Assembly: GCA_934438175.1 (NCBI GenBank)
Contig: CAKSBH010000008.1
Coordinates: forward strand, 31,651-95,650
From: an uncultured Eubacteriales bacterium
GTDB taxonomy: Bacteria > Bacillota > Clostridia > Oscillospirales > UBA644
Direction: 5' to 3'
Length of the DNA stretch: 64,000 nt
The stretch's first letter is position 1. The number at the start of each line of letters is the position of its first letter. A program made the position numbers and the translations under genes. The notes under the pieces are model-generated. The model ran no database searches, was not told where the DNA came from, and saw only the letters and a program-made list of their open reading frames with translations. Shown here one piece after another: positions 32,227-41,000 of this stretch.

Positions 32227-33732
32227 ATGACTAGAGAAAACGGAGAAATTTTTTATCACGGACTTATCGGTTGCGACTCGGCGGAAACATCGGCGGAAAG
32301 CGAGATTCTTCTTCCGGATTATTATCCGCCGGTTCTGAAACTGGTACGGACAGATGCCATCGCACACGTTCGCTCCGAAAGCATCCGGGGCGACCGCATC
32401 TACGTGGAGGGAACCGTCGAGTTCCGGATTCTGTACATCTCCGAGACAGACGAGAATTTTCAGAGTGTATTTTATCCGGTTCCGTTTTCCTATTCCTCCG
32501 AAATCAAGGGGGAAATCAAGGACGACATCCAGCTGCACACGCATGCACGCCCTTCTTATGTCAACGTCCGCGCACTCAGCCCGCAAAAGCTGTACGCCAA
32601 GGCCGTTGTGGAACTGACCATCTGCATGGTAGCGCCTGTCCGGACCAGGTTGCTGGATCCGGAAACCCTGCCGGATCTGATAAAACGCACCGAACAACGG
32701 CAGATTTCCGATCTGACCTTCTCCACGCAAAAAATTCTTAAAATTCAGGAAGAGATTGACCCCGGAAGCGGGCTGAACCCGGCACACATTCTTCGCTATG
32801 ACACGTTTTTCGAAGAAGACGAGAAAAAACTCATCAACAACAAGATGATTGTCAAAAGCGAATGGAACGTACAAACTCTTTTCACCGAAGCACAGAATCC
32901 GGAAATTCACACCGCAACCGCAAAAATTCCGCTGTCGCAGGTGCTGGAACTTCCGGACGGAACAACCGATGCCGGCAGTTCGGTTTTCTTTGCCGTTCAG
33001 GATTGCAAATTCAGCATAAAAGAAAAAGCGCAGGCAGGAGCCGTTCTGGTCTGTGAAGCCGAAATTTCCGTTGTTGCGGAATGCCGGAACGACGAAGACG
33101 TTTCCATCCTGACCGACGCCTACAGCGTAAGCGCCGATGCATCCTGCGAGACCGAAACGGTAACGCTGCTTCACGCACAGGATTTTTCGCTTCCGTTTTC
33201 CGTTGAGCAGAACTTTGATCTGGAAGATGCGCAAGCCGTCCTGGAAGTGATTCCGTCCTGTACACATACCTGCCCCTGTCTCGAAGGAAGCAATGCCGTA
33301 ACCGAAACGGAAATTTCCTGTCTGATTCTTTACCGCAGCTTCTCCGGGGAACTGATGACATGTGAAAAGAAACTGGCTCTTGCCCTCTCCGTTCCCGAAA
33401 TCGGGAATGCCGATGCCGTAAAAACCGATGCGGAAATCACCCTCCGTTCTGCCGAATATTCTTTGAACGGAAGATCGCTTTCAATTCGTGTCAGCGGGCT
33501 TTATCACGGAATGCTCACGTCGGAACAGAAAGTTCTTGCCGTCCGCTCCGTCTCGCTTTCCGAACGCAAAAAAGACCGCACGAGCGGGGTGGTCATCTGC
33601 TATGCAACCGATGGGGAGCCGGTATGGGACATCGCCAAGCACTATGCCGCCGATCCAGAACAGATCCGCAAACAAAACTCTCTGATGGGCGAAACAGTGG
33701 AAGGCAACCGGATTCTCTTTATTGAACGGTAA
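32227..33732 (+). CDS. sipL: SipL-like SPOCS (DUF3794) and LysM sporulation coat protein
   Basis: SipL tethers SpoIVA to the forespore membrane in Clostridia, the role SpoVID plays in Bacillus. The 501-residue protein has N-terminal and central DUF3794/SPOCS-type beta-rich repeats (blocks around VEGTVEFRILYIS, IQLHTHARPSYVNVRALSP and VRVSGLYHGMLTSE-like segments). It ends in a LysM domain: VICYATDGEPVWDIAKHYA, then EGNRILFIE. No signal peptide or membrane segment is seen, consistent with a mother-cell cytoplasmic protein. GGGAG precedes the ATG by 9 bases. I found no convincing sigma-E site in the 80 bases upstream. Confidence 0.88.
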   Translation: MTRENGEIFYHGLIGCDSAETSAESEILLPDYYPPVLKLVRTDAIAHVRSESIRGDRIYVEGTVEFRILYISETDENFQSVFYPVPFSYSSEIKGEIKDDIQLHTHARPSYVNVRALSPQKLYAKAVVELTICMVAPVRTRLLDPETLPDLIKRTEQRQISDLTFSTQKILKIQEEIDPGSGLNPAHILRYDTFFEEDEKKLINNKMIVKSEWNVQTLFTEAQNPEIHTATAKIPLSQVLELPDGTTDAGSSVFFAVQDCKFSIKEKAQAGAVLVCEAEISVVAECRNDEDVSILTDAYSVSADASCETETVTLLHAQDFSLPFSVEQNFDLEDAQAVLEVIPSCTHTCPCLEGSNAVTETEISCLILYRSFSGELMTCEKKLALALSVPEIGNADAVKTDAEITLRSAEYSLNGRSLSIRVSGLYHGMLTSEQKVLAVRSVSLSERKKDRTSGVVICYATDGEPVWDIAKHYAADPEQIRKQNSLMGETVEGNRILFIER

Positions 33733-33771
33733 AAAAAGAGTGCCTTGTCCAAAACTTTTTTCAGATTTCTC

Positions 33772-33800
33772 TTTACAAACCGGATTTTGTATGATATAAT
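33772..33800 (+). promoter_or_regulatory. Sigma-A-like promoter of rpsO
   Basis: The -35 is TTTACA (33772-33777), the spacer is 17 bases and the -10 is TATAAT (33795-33800). The untranslated leader is about 80 bases. Confidence 0.8.
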
Positions 33801-33843
33801 AACAAGGTACCCGATTTGAGAGCGGCTTTTTCACCGAAGTTTG

Positions 33844-33879
33844 ACCTCCCGGATCTGGGCGAATATGTGTATCGGAGGT
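33844..33879 (+). promoter_or_regulatory. Leader hairpin that sequesters the rpsO ribosome site
   Basis: ACCTCC (33844-33849) pairs with GGAGGT (33874-33879), the ribosome site itself. GAT/ATC extends the stem across a two-base bulge. An alternative pairing of CCGAT (33811-33815) with ATCGG (33871-33875) competes with it. This fits S15-mediated translational autoregulation, known in several bacteria with different RNA folds. Confidence 0.5.
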
Positions 33880-33886
33880 GAAAATC

Positions 33887-34150
33887 ATGACAAAGGATCA
33901 GAAGAGCGCTATCATCGCGGCGAACCGGCTTTCTGAAAAGGACACCGGCTCTCCCGAAGTGCAGATTGCCATTCTGACGGATCGCATCGCCAATCTGACG
34001 GAGCATCTCAAGTCCAACAAAAAGGACTTCCACTCCCGCAGAGGTCTTTCCCAGATGGTCGGTCAGCGCAGAAATCTGCTGAACTATCTCATGAAAAAGG
34101 ATATCACAAGATATCGTGCTATCGTTGAGAAACTGAACCTTCGCAAGTAA
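33887..34150 (+). CDS. rpsO: 30S ribosomal protein S15
   Basis: S15 binds the central domain of 16S rRNA and nucleates platform assembly. The 87-residue protein shows DTGSPEVQIAILT, the LTEHLKSNKKDFHSRRGL signature with its RNA-contacting histidine and serine, and MVGQRRNLLNYL. I use ATG 33887; an in-frame GTG nine bases earlier lies in the ribosome site. The order rpsO then pnp is conserved across bacteria. Confidence 0.98.
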   Translation: MTKDQKSAIIAANRLSEKDTGSPEVQIAILTDRIANLTEHLKSNKKDFHSRRGLSQMVGQRRNLLNYLMKKDITRYRAIVEKLNLRK

Positions 34151-34155
34151 AACCC

Positions 34156-34188
34156 AAGACCAAGGGATAGCAACTATCCCTTGGTCTT
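34156..34188 (+). other. Perfect 15-bp hairpin between rpsO and pnp, no U-run
   Basis: AAGACCAAGGGATAG (34156-34170) pairs perfectly with CTATCCCTTGGTCTT (34174-34188) around a CAA loop. What follows is CCAATTCC, not a U-run, so it looks more like a processing or mRNA-stabilising hairpin than an efficient terminator. Confidence 0.7.
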
Positions 34189-34202
34189 CCAATTCCAAAA
34201 GC

Positions 34203-34302
34203 AAGAACCATCTGTTTTTCGGTACATTCTTTTAGCAGTTAGATGGGCTCACAAATCTTGTGCGCCGATGTAACTGCTTAAACCGGAAACGCAGATGTTC
34301 TT
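34203..34302 (+). promoter_or_regulatory. Long structured leader hairpin of pnp
   Basis: Four nested stems share one axis: AAGAA/CATCTG (34203-34214) with CAGATG/TTCTT (34292-34302); TTTTCGGT (34216-34223) with ACCGGAAA (34282-34289); AGCAGTTA (34234-34241) with TAACTGCT (34271-34278); GGC and CACAA (34246-34254) with TTGTG and GCC (34258-34266). The 100-nt element ends 31 bases before the pnp ATG. E. coli pnp has a leader hairpin cut by RNase III for autocontrol; an analogous role is inferred. Confidence 0.75.
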
Positions 34303-34333
34303 ACCTGATACAAATCAAAAAGGAGATTGAACT

Positions 34334-36454
34334 ATGGACATCTACGCACACGAAAAAACATTTACCACAGAGTTTGCCGGAAAACCGCTGGTCGTAGAAA
34401 CCGGAAAATACGCCGGGCTTGCCAACGGTGCCTGTCTTGTCCGCTATGGCGACACCTGCATTCTGGCAACGGCAACTGCCTCGGCAAAACCGAGAGACGG
34501 CATCGATTTCTTCCCGCTCGCCGTTGATTATGAAGAAAAACTTTACAGCGTCGGCAAAATCCCGGGCGGCTTCCTCAAAAGAGAAGGTAAGCCCACAGAG
34601 AAAGCCATTTTGGCATCCCGTGCCATCGACCGTCCGATCCGTCCGCTGTTTCCGAAAGACATGCGCAACGACGTTGTTGTTTCCACAACGCTCCTTGCCG
34701 TAAACAACGACTTCCCGCCGGAGATTACCGCTATGATCGGCGCTTCCATCGCCATCGCCATTTCCGATATTCCCTGGAACGGACCGATTGGCGGCGTTCT
34801 GCTTGGTTATGTGGATGGACAGTATGTTCTGAACCCCACGGTAGCACAACGTGCCGTTTCCGAAATGGCAGTCACGGTTGCCGCAACAGAAGAAAAAATC
34901 GTCATGATTGAAGCCGGTGCAAAAGAAGTTCCGGAAGACATCATGCTCAACGGAATCATCTTCGCTCATCAGGAACTGAAAAAAATCGTTCGGTTCATCA
35001 AAGAGATTGCTGCAGAGATCGGAAAACCCAAGTTTGTTTACGCTTCCGCAGAAATCAACCACGATCTTCTTGAGGATGTCAAGTCCTACTGCATGAAGCA
35101 GGTGGAATATGCCCTGGATACGGATGACAAAGATGTCCGTGACGCGCGTCTTGCCGTTGTTGCCGAGGATGTCAGCGCCCATTTTGCCGAGAAGTATCCG
35201 GACAGCGAAGCCGCTTTCGGAGAAGCGATTTACAAAACCGAAAAAGAAATTGTCCGCAGATGGCTGTTTGATGAGCACCGCCGTGTTGACGGCAGAGGTC
35301 TGGAAGACATCCGTCCCCTGCACGCCGAGGTTGGTCTGCTGCCCCGTGTTCACGGCTCCGGACTGTTCAGCCGCGGTCAGACGCAGGTTCTCACCATTGC
35401 AACGCTGGGCGCCATTGCCGACAAGCAGAAGCTGGACGGGATTGACGATGAAGATTCCAAGCGTTATATGCATCACTATAACATGCCCGGATATTCCACC
35501 GGTGATGCAAAATCCTCCCGTGGCGTCGGCAGACGTGAAGTCGGCCATGGCGCATTGGCTGAAAGATCGCTGGAGCCGGTTCTCCCCTCGGAAGAAGAAT
35601 TCCCCTACAGCATCCGGCTGGTTTCCGAAGTGCTTTCTTCCAATGGATCTACCTCGCAGGGATCGGTTTGTGGCTCCACACTGGCACTGATGGATGCGGG
35701 CGTTCCCATCAAAGCACCGGTCGCCGGAATCAGCTGCGGTCTGATTACCAAAGAGGATCAGTGGATTACAATGGTAGACATCCAGGGTCTGGAAGACTTC
35801 TTTGGCGATATGGACTTCAAGGTTGCCGGAACGAAGAAAGGAATCACCTCCATTCAGATGGATATCAAAGTGGACGGTCTTACATACGACATCATTGAAA
35901 AGGCGTTTGAGCAGACAAAGCGCGGACGGAACTACATCATTGATGAAGTGATTCTGAAAGCCATTCCGGAACCCCGTGCCGAACTTTCCCAGTTTGCGCC
36001 GAAGATTATCACGTACACCATCCCGGTAGACAAGATTCGTGAAGTCATCGGAACAGGCGGAAAAGTCATTCAGAAGATCACGGCAGACACCGGAGTCAAG
36101 ATTGACATTGAAGAAGATGGCAAGGTGTTTATCTGCTACATTGATAAAGCTACCGGAGAAGCCGCACTGTCCATCATCAAGACCATCGTCAACGGACCGG
36201 AAATCGGCAAACTTTACAAGGGCAAAGTGGATGGCATTAAGGAATTCGGTGCCTTTGTGGAGATTGCTCCGGGCAAAGACGGGCTCTGTCATATTTCCGA
36301 GTTGGACAACAAGCGTGTCGCGCGTACGGAAGACGTTGTTTCCATGGGCGATGAGATCTGGGTCAAGGTTATGAAGATCGACTCGGCTACAGGCAAAATC
36401 AGCCTTTCCCGCAAAGAGGCGCTGAAAGAGCTGGCAGAAAAGGGCGAAAACTGA
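34334..36454 (+). CDS. pnp: Polynucleotide phosphorylase
   Basis: PNPase degrades RNA 3' to 5' with phosphate and can add tails. The 706-residue protein has two RNase PH domains: residues about 1-220 with the all-alpha linker to 300, then 305-540 with GDAKSSRGVGRREVGHGALA and the phosphate-site serines. A KH domain follows (IREVIGTGGKVIQKI), then a C-terminal S1 domain (GIKEFGAFVEIAPGKDGLCH). AAAGGAG precedes the ATG by 8 bases. Strong structured leader RNA lies upstream and a terminator downstream. Confidence 0.98.
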   Translation: MDIYAHEKTFTTEFAGKPLVVETGKYAGLANGACLVRYGDTCILATATASAKPRDGIDFFPLAVDYEEKLYSVGKIPGGFLKREGKPTEKAILASRAIDRPIRPLFPKDMRNDVVVSTTLLAVNNDFPPEITAMIGASIAIAISDIPWNGPIGGVLLGYVDGQYVLNPTVAQRAVSEMAVTVAATEEKIVMIEAGAKEVPEDIMLNGIIFAHQELKKIVRFIKEIAAEIGKPKFVYASAEINHDLLEDVKSYCMKQVEYALDTDDKDVRDARLAVVAEDVSAHFAEKYPDSEAAFGEAIYKTEKEIVRRWLFDEHRRVDGRGLEDIRPLHAEVGLLPRVHGSGLFSRGQTQVLTIATLGAIADKQKLDGIDDEDSKRYMHHYNMPGYSTGDAKSSRGVGRREVGHGALAERSLEPVLPSEEEFPYSIRLVSEVLSSNGSTSQGSVCGSTLALMDAGVPIKAPVAGISCGLITKEDQWITMVDIQGLEDFFGDMDFKVAGTKKGITSIQMDIKVDGLTYDIIEKAFEQTKRGRNYIIDEVILKAIPEPRAELSQFAPKIITYTIPVDKIREVIGTGGKVIQKITADTGVKIDIEEDGKVFICYIDKATGEAALSIIKTIVNGPEIGKLYKGKVDGIKEFGAFVEIAPGKDGLCHISELDNKRVARTEDVVSMGDEIWVKVMKIDSATGKISLSRKEALKELAEKGEN

Positions 36455-36486
36455 TTGTTCCAGCTCCCTCACCGTAAAAAACACAG

Positions 36487-36523
36487 AAGCCCCGCAATCC
36501 GTAACGGATTGCGGGGCTTTTTT
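36487..36523 (+). terminator. Terminator of pnp
   Basis: AAGCCCCGCAATCCG (36487-36501) pairs perfectly with CGGATTGCGGGGCTT (36505-36519) around a TAA loop and is followed by TTTTTT. Confidence 0.95.
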
Positions 36524-36538
36524 CGCAGAACAAAACAT

Positions 36539-37104
36539 TTACCGAAAAGAAATTCTGGACTGAATCAGATGAAAGGCGCGCAAGCGGCGCAGACGCATAT
36601 CGGACCGCCGAAAGAAAAACAAATCTGCCGCCTCCCACATAAAGACCCAGGCAACAACATCCAGCATATTCAGCAAAACGGCACGCACACCATAGGAATC
36701 CAATACCAACGCCAAGGCAAACAGCAACGCCGCAAACACAGTCATCACAGTGCTCTGAACAGAATTTTTCCGAAGCTCCCGCTCCGTCTCAAGAAATTCC
36801 AGATGGTAATAATTCCGGATTGCGGAGTCGTACATTTTCCGCTCCTCGGCATCGATACAGCTCCCTCCAGACAAAGATGCAGGGATGCGTCCGAACGAAG
36901 ATTTTTCAAACGATGTTCCAGAAACTCCGCCGTATCGGCAGAAAGCAACGGAATCCCATCACCAGAAAACGGAGACAAAAAATCCTAGTCGTCCGCAACA
37001 CAGATCCGAACAAGATTCCGCCCCGCCTCATCCACCTCTGCGAAATGGGTTTTCCGGATCTCACGGGAAAGTTTGCGGAATTTGCGAAGTTGTTCAAACA
37101 TCAT
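36539..37104 (-). pseudogene. Decayed gene for a two-segment membrane protein of unknown function
   Basis: Reading the minus strand from ATG 37104 (AAGGGG upstream) gives MMFEQLRKFRKL to RICVADD, then an in-frame TAG (36985-36987). The same frame continues with DFLSPFSGDGIPLLSADTAE and FLEHRLKNLRSDASLHLCLEG. Near 36860 one base is missing and the sequence resumes in another frame as SCIDAEERKMYDSAIRNYYH. Two membrane segments and the end MWEAADLFFFRRS follow. Together the pieces make one protein of about 185 residues of a conserved clostridial family (from memory). The C-terminal 111-residue frame (36539-36874) could still be translated. Sequencing error or true decay cannot be separated here. 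Confidence 0.7.
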
Positions 37105-37189
37105 ACCGTCCCCTTTTTATTTTCAGTATAACATAACACAAAAGAAAAAACAAGAAAAACCGACACAAAATCCTTTTTTGCGAAAAAAC

Positions 37190-37218
37190 TTGCTTTTTGA
37201 CAGTGACTATGATATACT
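37190..37218 (+). promoter_or_regulatory. Sigma-A-like promoter of the DUF1624 gene
   Basis: The -35 is TTGCTT (37190-37195), the spacer is 17 bases and the -10 is TATACT (37213-37218). A shifted pair TTGACA with AATAAT is also present. On the other strand TTGTTT, 17 bases and TATACT (within 37105-37160) point towards the decayed gene. Confidence 0.6.
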
Positions 37219-37292
37219 GAATAATATGGGATTTGACCCGAACCACGGTCTGTTCGGGCAAAAGCGCTTACAGAACAAGGAGGAGATTTACC

Positions 37293-38021
37293 ATCAAAGA
37301 ATTAAAACGAATCTGGGAAATTGATGTTTTGAGAGGAATCATGATTCTTTGCGTCGTACTCATTCATGCTGTTTTCGATCTGACCAATCTCTTCAATATT
37401 CCTCTCCAACCTCCGGCATGGTTCTACTTTATTCAGGATTATGGCGGAACCCTGTTTGTCATTCTTTCCGGGCTTTCCGCAACACTGGGTTCCAAAAGTT
37501 TGCGCAGAGGCATCATCGTATTTCTTGCGGGAATGGGAATCACGCTTGTTACAAGCGTCCTTGCCGTAGTATATCCGGAATCTTTTTCCACCCTGATCAT
37601 CCGTTTCGGCATCCTGCATCTTTTGGGTGTCTGTATGATGCTGTATCCCCTGTTCCGCAAAATTCCGTCCTGGCTTCTGTTGCTTCTCGGTGCGCTGATG
37701 ATCGGAATCGGTTTTTGGTTTGACACCCTATGCATAGATCTTCCTCTTGGCTTTGTCCTGGGAATCAGACCGCCTCAATTTTCTTCCGGAGACTATTTTC
37801 CGCTGTTTCCTTATCTGGGCTGGTTTTTACTCGGAATCCCTTTGGGCCGATGGCTGTATCCGAACAAAAAAACACGCTTCCCCAGTGTCAACCCGCAAAA
37901 ACAGCCCGTGCGCTTCCTTTCATGGTGCGGCAGAAAATCCATCTACATCTATTTGTTTTCGCAGCCGATCACCGTCGGCATTCTGTATGGAATTGTCTGG
38001 CTGCTGAATCTGAACCAATAA
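37293..38021 (+). CDS. DUF1624/HGSNAT-like membrane acyltransferase, probable ATC start
   Basis: This integral membrane protein of about 242 residues has seven or so hydrophobic segments. The N-terminal block WEIDVLRGIMILCVVLIHAV is the heparan-alpha-glucosaminide acetyltransferase-like (DUF1624) signature, and the C-terminal SWCGRKSIYIYLFSQPI matches the family end. It presumably transfers an acyl group to a surface sugar; the substrate is unknown. There is no ATG, GTG or TTG near the ribosome site AAGGAGGAG (37277-37285). The codon at proper spacing is ATC (37293). The only standard in-frame start upstream, TTG 37233, lies about 8 bases from the predicted transcript start and has no ribosome site. 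Confidence 0.85.
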   Translation: MKELKRIWEIDVLRGIMILCVVLIHAVFDLTNLFNIPLQPPAWFYFIQDYGGTLFVILSGLSATLGSKSLRRGIIVFLAGMGITLVTSVLAVVYPESFSTLIIRFGILHLLGVCMMLYPLFRKIPSWLLLLLGALMIGIGFWFDTLCIDLPLGFVLGIRPPQFSSGDYFPLFPYLGWFLLGIPLGRWLYPNKKTRFPSVNPQKQPVRFLSWCGRKSIYIYLFSQPITVGILYGIVWLLNLNQ

Positions 38022-38039
38022 GCAAACCGCTATAAAAAT

Positions 38040-38072
38040 GATCCCGCAGAATTTCTTCTGCGGGATCTCTTT
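38040..38072. terminator. Bidirectional terminator between the DUF1624 gene and nifJ
   Basis: GATCCCGCAGAA (38040-38051) pairs with TTCTGCGGGATC (38056-38067) around TTTC, followed by TCTTTTT. The same 12-base stem recurs at 63115. Confidence 0.9.
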
Positions 38073-38082
38073 TTGCTGCAAA

Positions 38083-41000
38083 TCAGTTGTCTTCTTTGGA
38101 AAGTTCAACCAGATGCTCGTACTTCTCTTTTGCCGTTTCGGCTGCCTTTGCAAAGAGCGTTTCGGCTCTCTGCGGGAAGGTCTGGGCAAGACGTGCATAA
38201 CGGGTCTCACTCTTGATGAACTCAACATAATCCGCCGTCGGCGCCTTGCAATCCAGCGTAAACGGGTTCTTACCCTCTGCCTTCAGCGTCGGGTTGTAAC
38301 GGAATGTCTGCCAGTAACCGCAGGCAACGGCTTTCTTCATTTCTGCCTGGCTGTTCGACATACCGCCCTTCACACCGTGCATCTCACAGGGTGCGTAACC
38401 GATAATCAGAGACGGACCGTGATACGCTTCCGCTTCGGCAAGCGCCTTCAGCGTCTGGTTCATATCGGAGCCCATAGCGATCTGCGCAACATAGACATAT
38501 CCGTAAGACATGGCAATTGCCGCAAGATCCTTCTTCTTGATGGGCTTGCCGGCTGCCGCAAACTGTGCAACCTGACCGATGTTGGACGCCTTGGATGCCT
38601 GTCCGCCGGTGTTGGAGTAAACCTCCGTATCGAAGACCATAATGTTCACATCTTCGCCGGAAGCCAGAACATGATCCACACCTCCGAAGCCGATGTCGTA
38701 GGCCCATCCGTCGCCGCCGAAGATCCAAACCGATTTCTTGGAAAGATAATCCTTACCATTCAGAATCTCCAATCCGGTGGCGCAGAGAGAATCCTTGTTC
38801 GCCTCCAGGGCAGCAACCAGTTTCTTCGTGGCGTCATCGTTGGTCTTTCCGTTGTCATACGTCTCAATCCATGCTTTCGCACTCTCGGCAACATCTGCGG
38901 GTGCGCAACCGGAGGCAAGAACAGCTTCCACCTTGGCTTTCAGATCTTCGCGAAGCTTCTTCTGACCGAGGTACATACCGAAACCGAATTCCGCATTGTC
39001 CTCAAACAAAGAGTTGCCCCATGCCGGACCGCGGCCGGAATCACGGTTTACCGTGTACGGCGTTGCGGGAGCAGAGCCGCCCCAGATGGAAGAGCATCCG
39101 GTTGCATTGGCGATATACATTCTTTCACCAAACAACTGTGTGATCAAACGGGCATAGGAAGTTTCCGCACATCCTGCACAGGAGCCGGAGAACTCAAGCA
39201 ACGGCTGCTTGAACTGGCTTCCCTTAACCGTGTTGACAGCATACGGAAGTTCTTTTTCGGAAACATTGGCAACCGCCCAATCGAACACTTCCTGCTGATC
39301 CGCCTGCGTTGCCTGCGGAACCATCTCCAGGGCCTTGCTTTCCGGTTTGGTCGGGCAGACCCCAACGCACACGCCGCATCCCATACAATCCAGAGGACTG
39401 ATGGCAATGGTGAATTTATAATCGGTCTTCATGGCAGGTTTCGCCGTGAATTTCATCTGCTTCGGTGCCTTGGAAGCTTCCTCTTCCGTCAGAGCATAGG
39501 GACGAATGGTTGCGTGCGGGCAGACAAACGAGCAGTTGTTGCACTGTACGCAGTTCTCTGCGTGCCAGACCGGAACACGAACGGCAACGCCGCGTTTCTC
39601 GGAGGCGGAAGAGCCCTGCGGGAACGTACCGTCCACATAATCCATAAAGGCAGAAACCGGCAGGGAATCGCCCTTCATAGCGTCGACCGGTTCGACCACA
39701 TTGTTAACAAACTTTTCGAGATCGGCTCTCTTGGAATGGAACGCGTGCGGCTTTTCCTCATCGACCGCCAGTTTCCAGTTTTCCGGAACCTTCACTTCCG
39801 TATAGGCATCCGCACCGGCATCAATGGCGGCATAGTTCAGATCGACCATGGCCTGTCCCTTTTTGATATAGGACTTGTACGCCATCTTCTTCATATAGTC
39901 GATGGCATCTTTCTCCGGCAGGATCTTGGCAAGAGCAAAGAACGCAGACTGCAGAACCGTGTTCTTGACCTTGGCGTTCCCGATCTTGTTGATGGCAATA
40001 TCCGTCGCATTGATCGTGTAGAATTTAATGCGGTTGTTTGCCAGGTAAGATTTGACCGAAGCGGGCAGGTGCTGATCCAGCTCCGCCTCACTCCAGTTGC
40101 AGTCAAGCAGGAACGTTCCGCCCGGCTTAACATCCTGGACAATGTTGTATTTGGTGATATAGGCCTGGTTGTGGCAAGCCACAAAATTCGCTTTGGTGAT
40201 ATAGTACGGGCTCTTGATGGGCTTATCACCGAAACGGAGGTGCGAAATGGTCACGCCGCCGGTCTTCTTGGAGTCGTACTGGAAATACGCCTGGATATAT
40301 TTATCGGTATGGTCACCGATAATTTTGATGGAGTTCTTGTTGGCGCCGACAGTTCCGTCACCGCCCAGACCCCAGAACTTGCAGGAAATGGTTCCCTTCG
40401 CTGCCGTATCCGGAGCATTCTTCTCCTTAAGAGAAAGATGCGTCACATCATCCTGGATTCCGATGGTAAATCCTGCCTTCGGAGCGTCTTTTTTCAGGTT
40501 GTCATATACGGCGAAGATCGAAGCCGGCGTCGTGTCCTTGGAGCCGAGACCGTAACGACCGCCAACCACCTTGATATCGGCGCGGTTCTGTGCCGCCAAA
40601 GCAGCAACCACGTCAAGATACAGCGGCTCGCCCAACGCGCCGGGTTCTTTGGTGCGGTCGAGAACCGCAATCTTCTTGCAGGTTGCCGGAATTGCCGCAA
40701 CCAGTTTGTCCGCACGGAACGGACGATACAGACGAACCTTGACCAGACCGACCTTCTCGCCTTTCTTGGTCAGGTAATCGATCACCTCTTCCGCAACATC
40801 GCAGACCGATCCCATTGCGACAATTACGCGTTCCGCATCCGGAGCACCGTAGTAATTGAACAGCTCATAATTTGTGCCGATCTTCTTGTTGACCGCGTGC
40901 ATATATTTTTCAACAATCGCGGGAACGGCGTCATAGTACTTGTTGCACGCCTCACGGTGCTGGAAGAAAATGTCTCCGTTTTCCGCCGAGCCGTGCAGAA

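Noticed and set aside
34301..36538. A 745-codon minus-strand open frame across pnp
   Set aside because: Same shadow effect; pnp is certain and the opposite frame has no recognisable domain.
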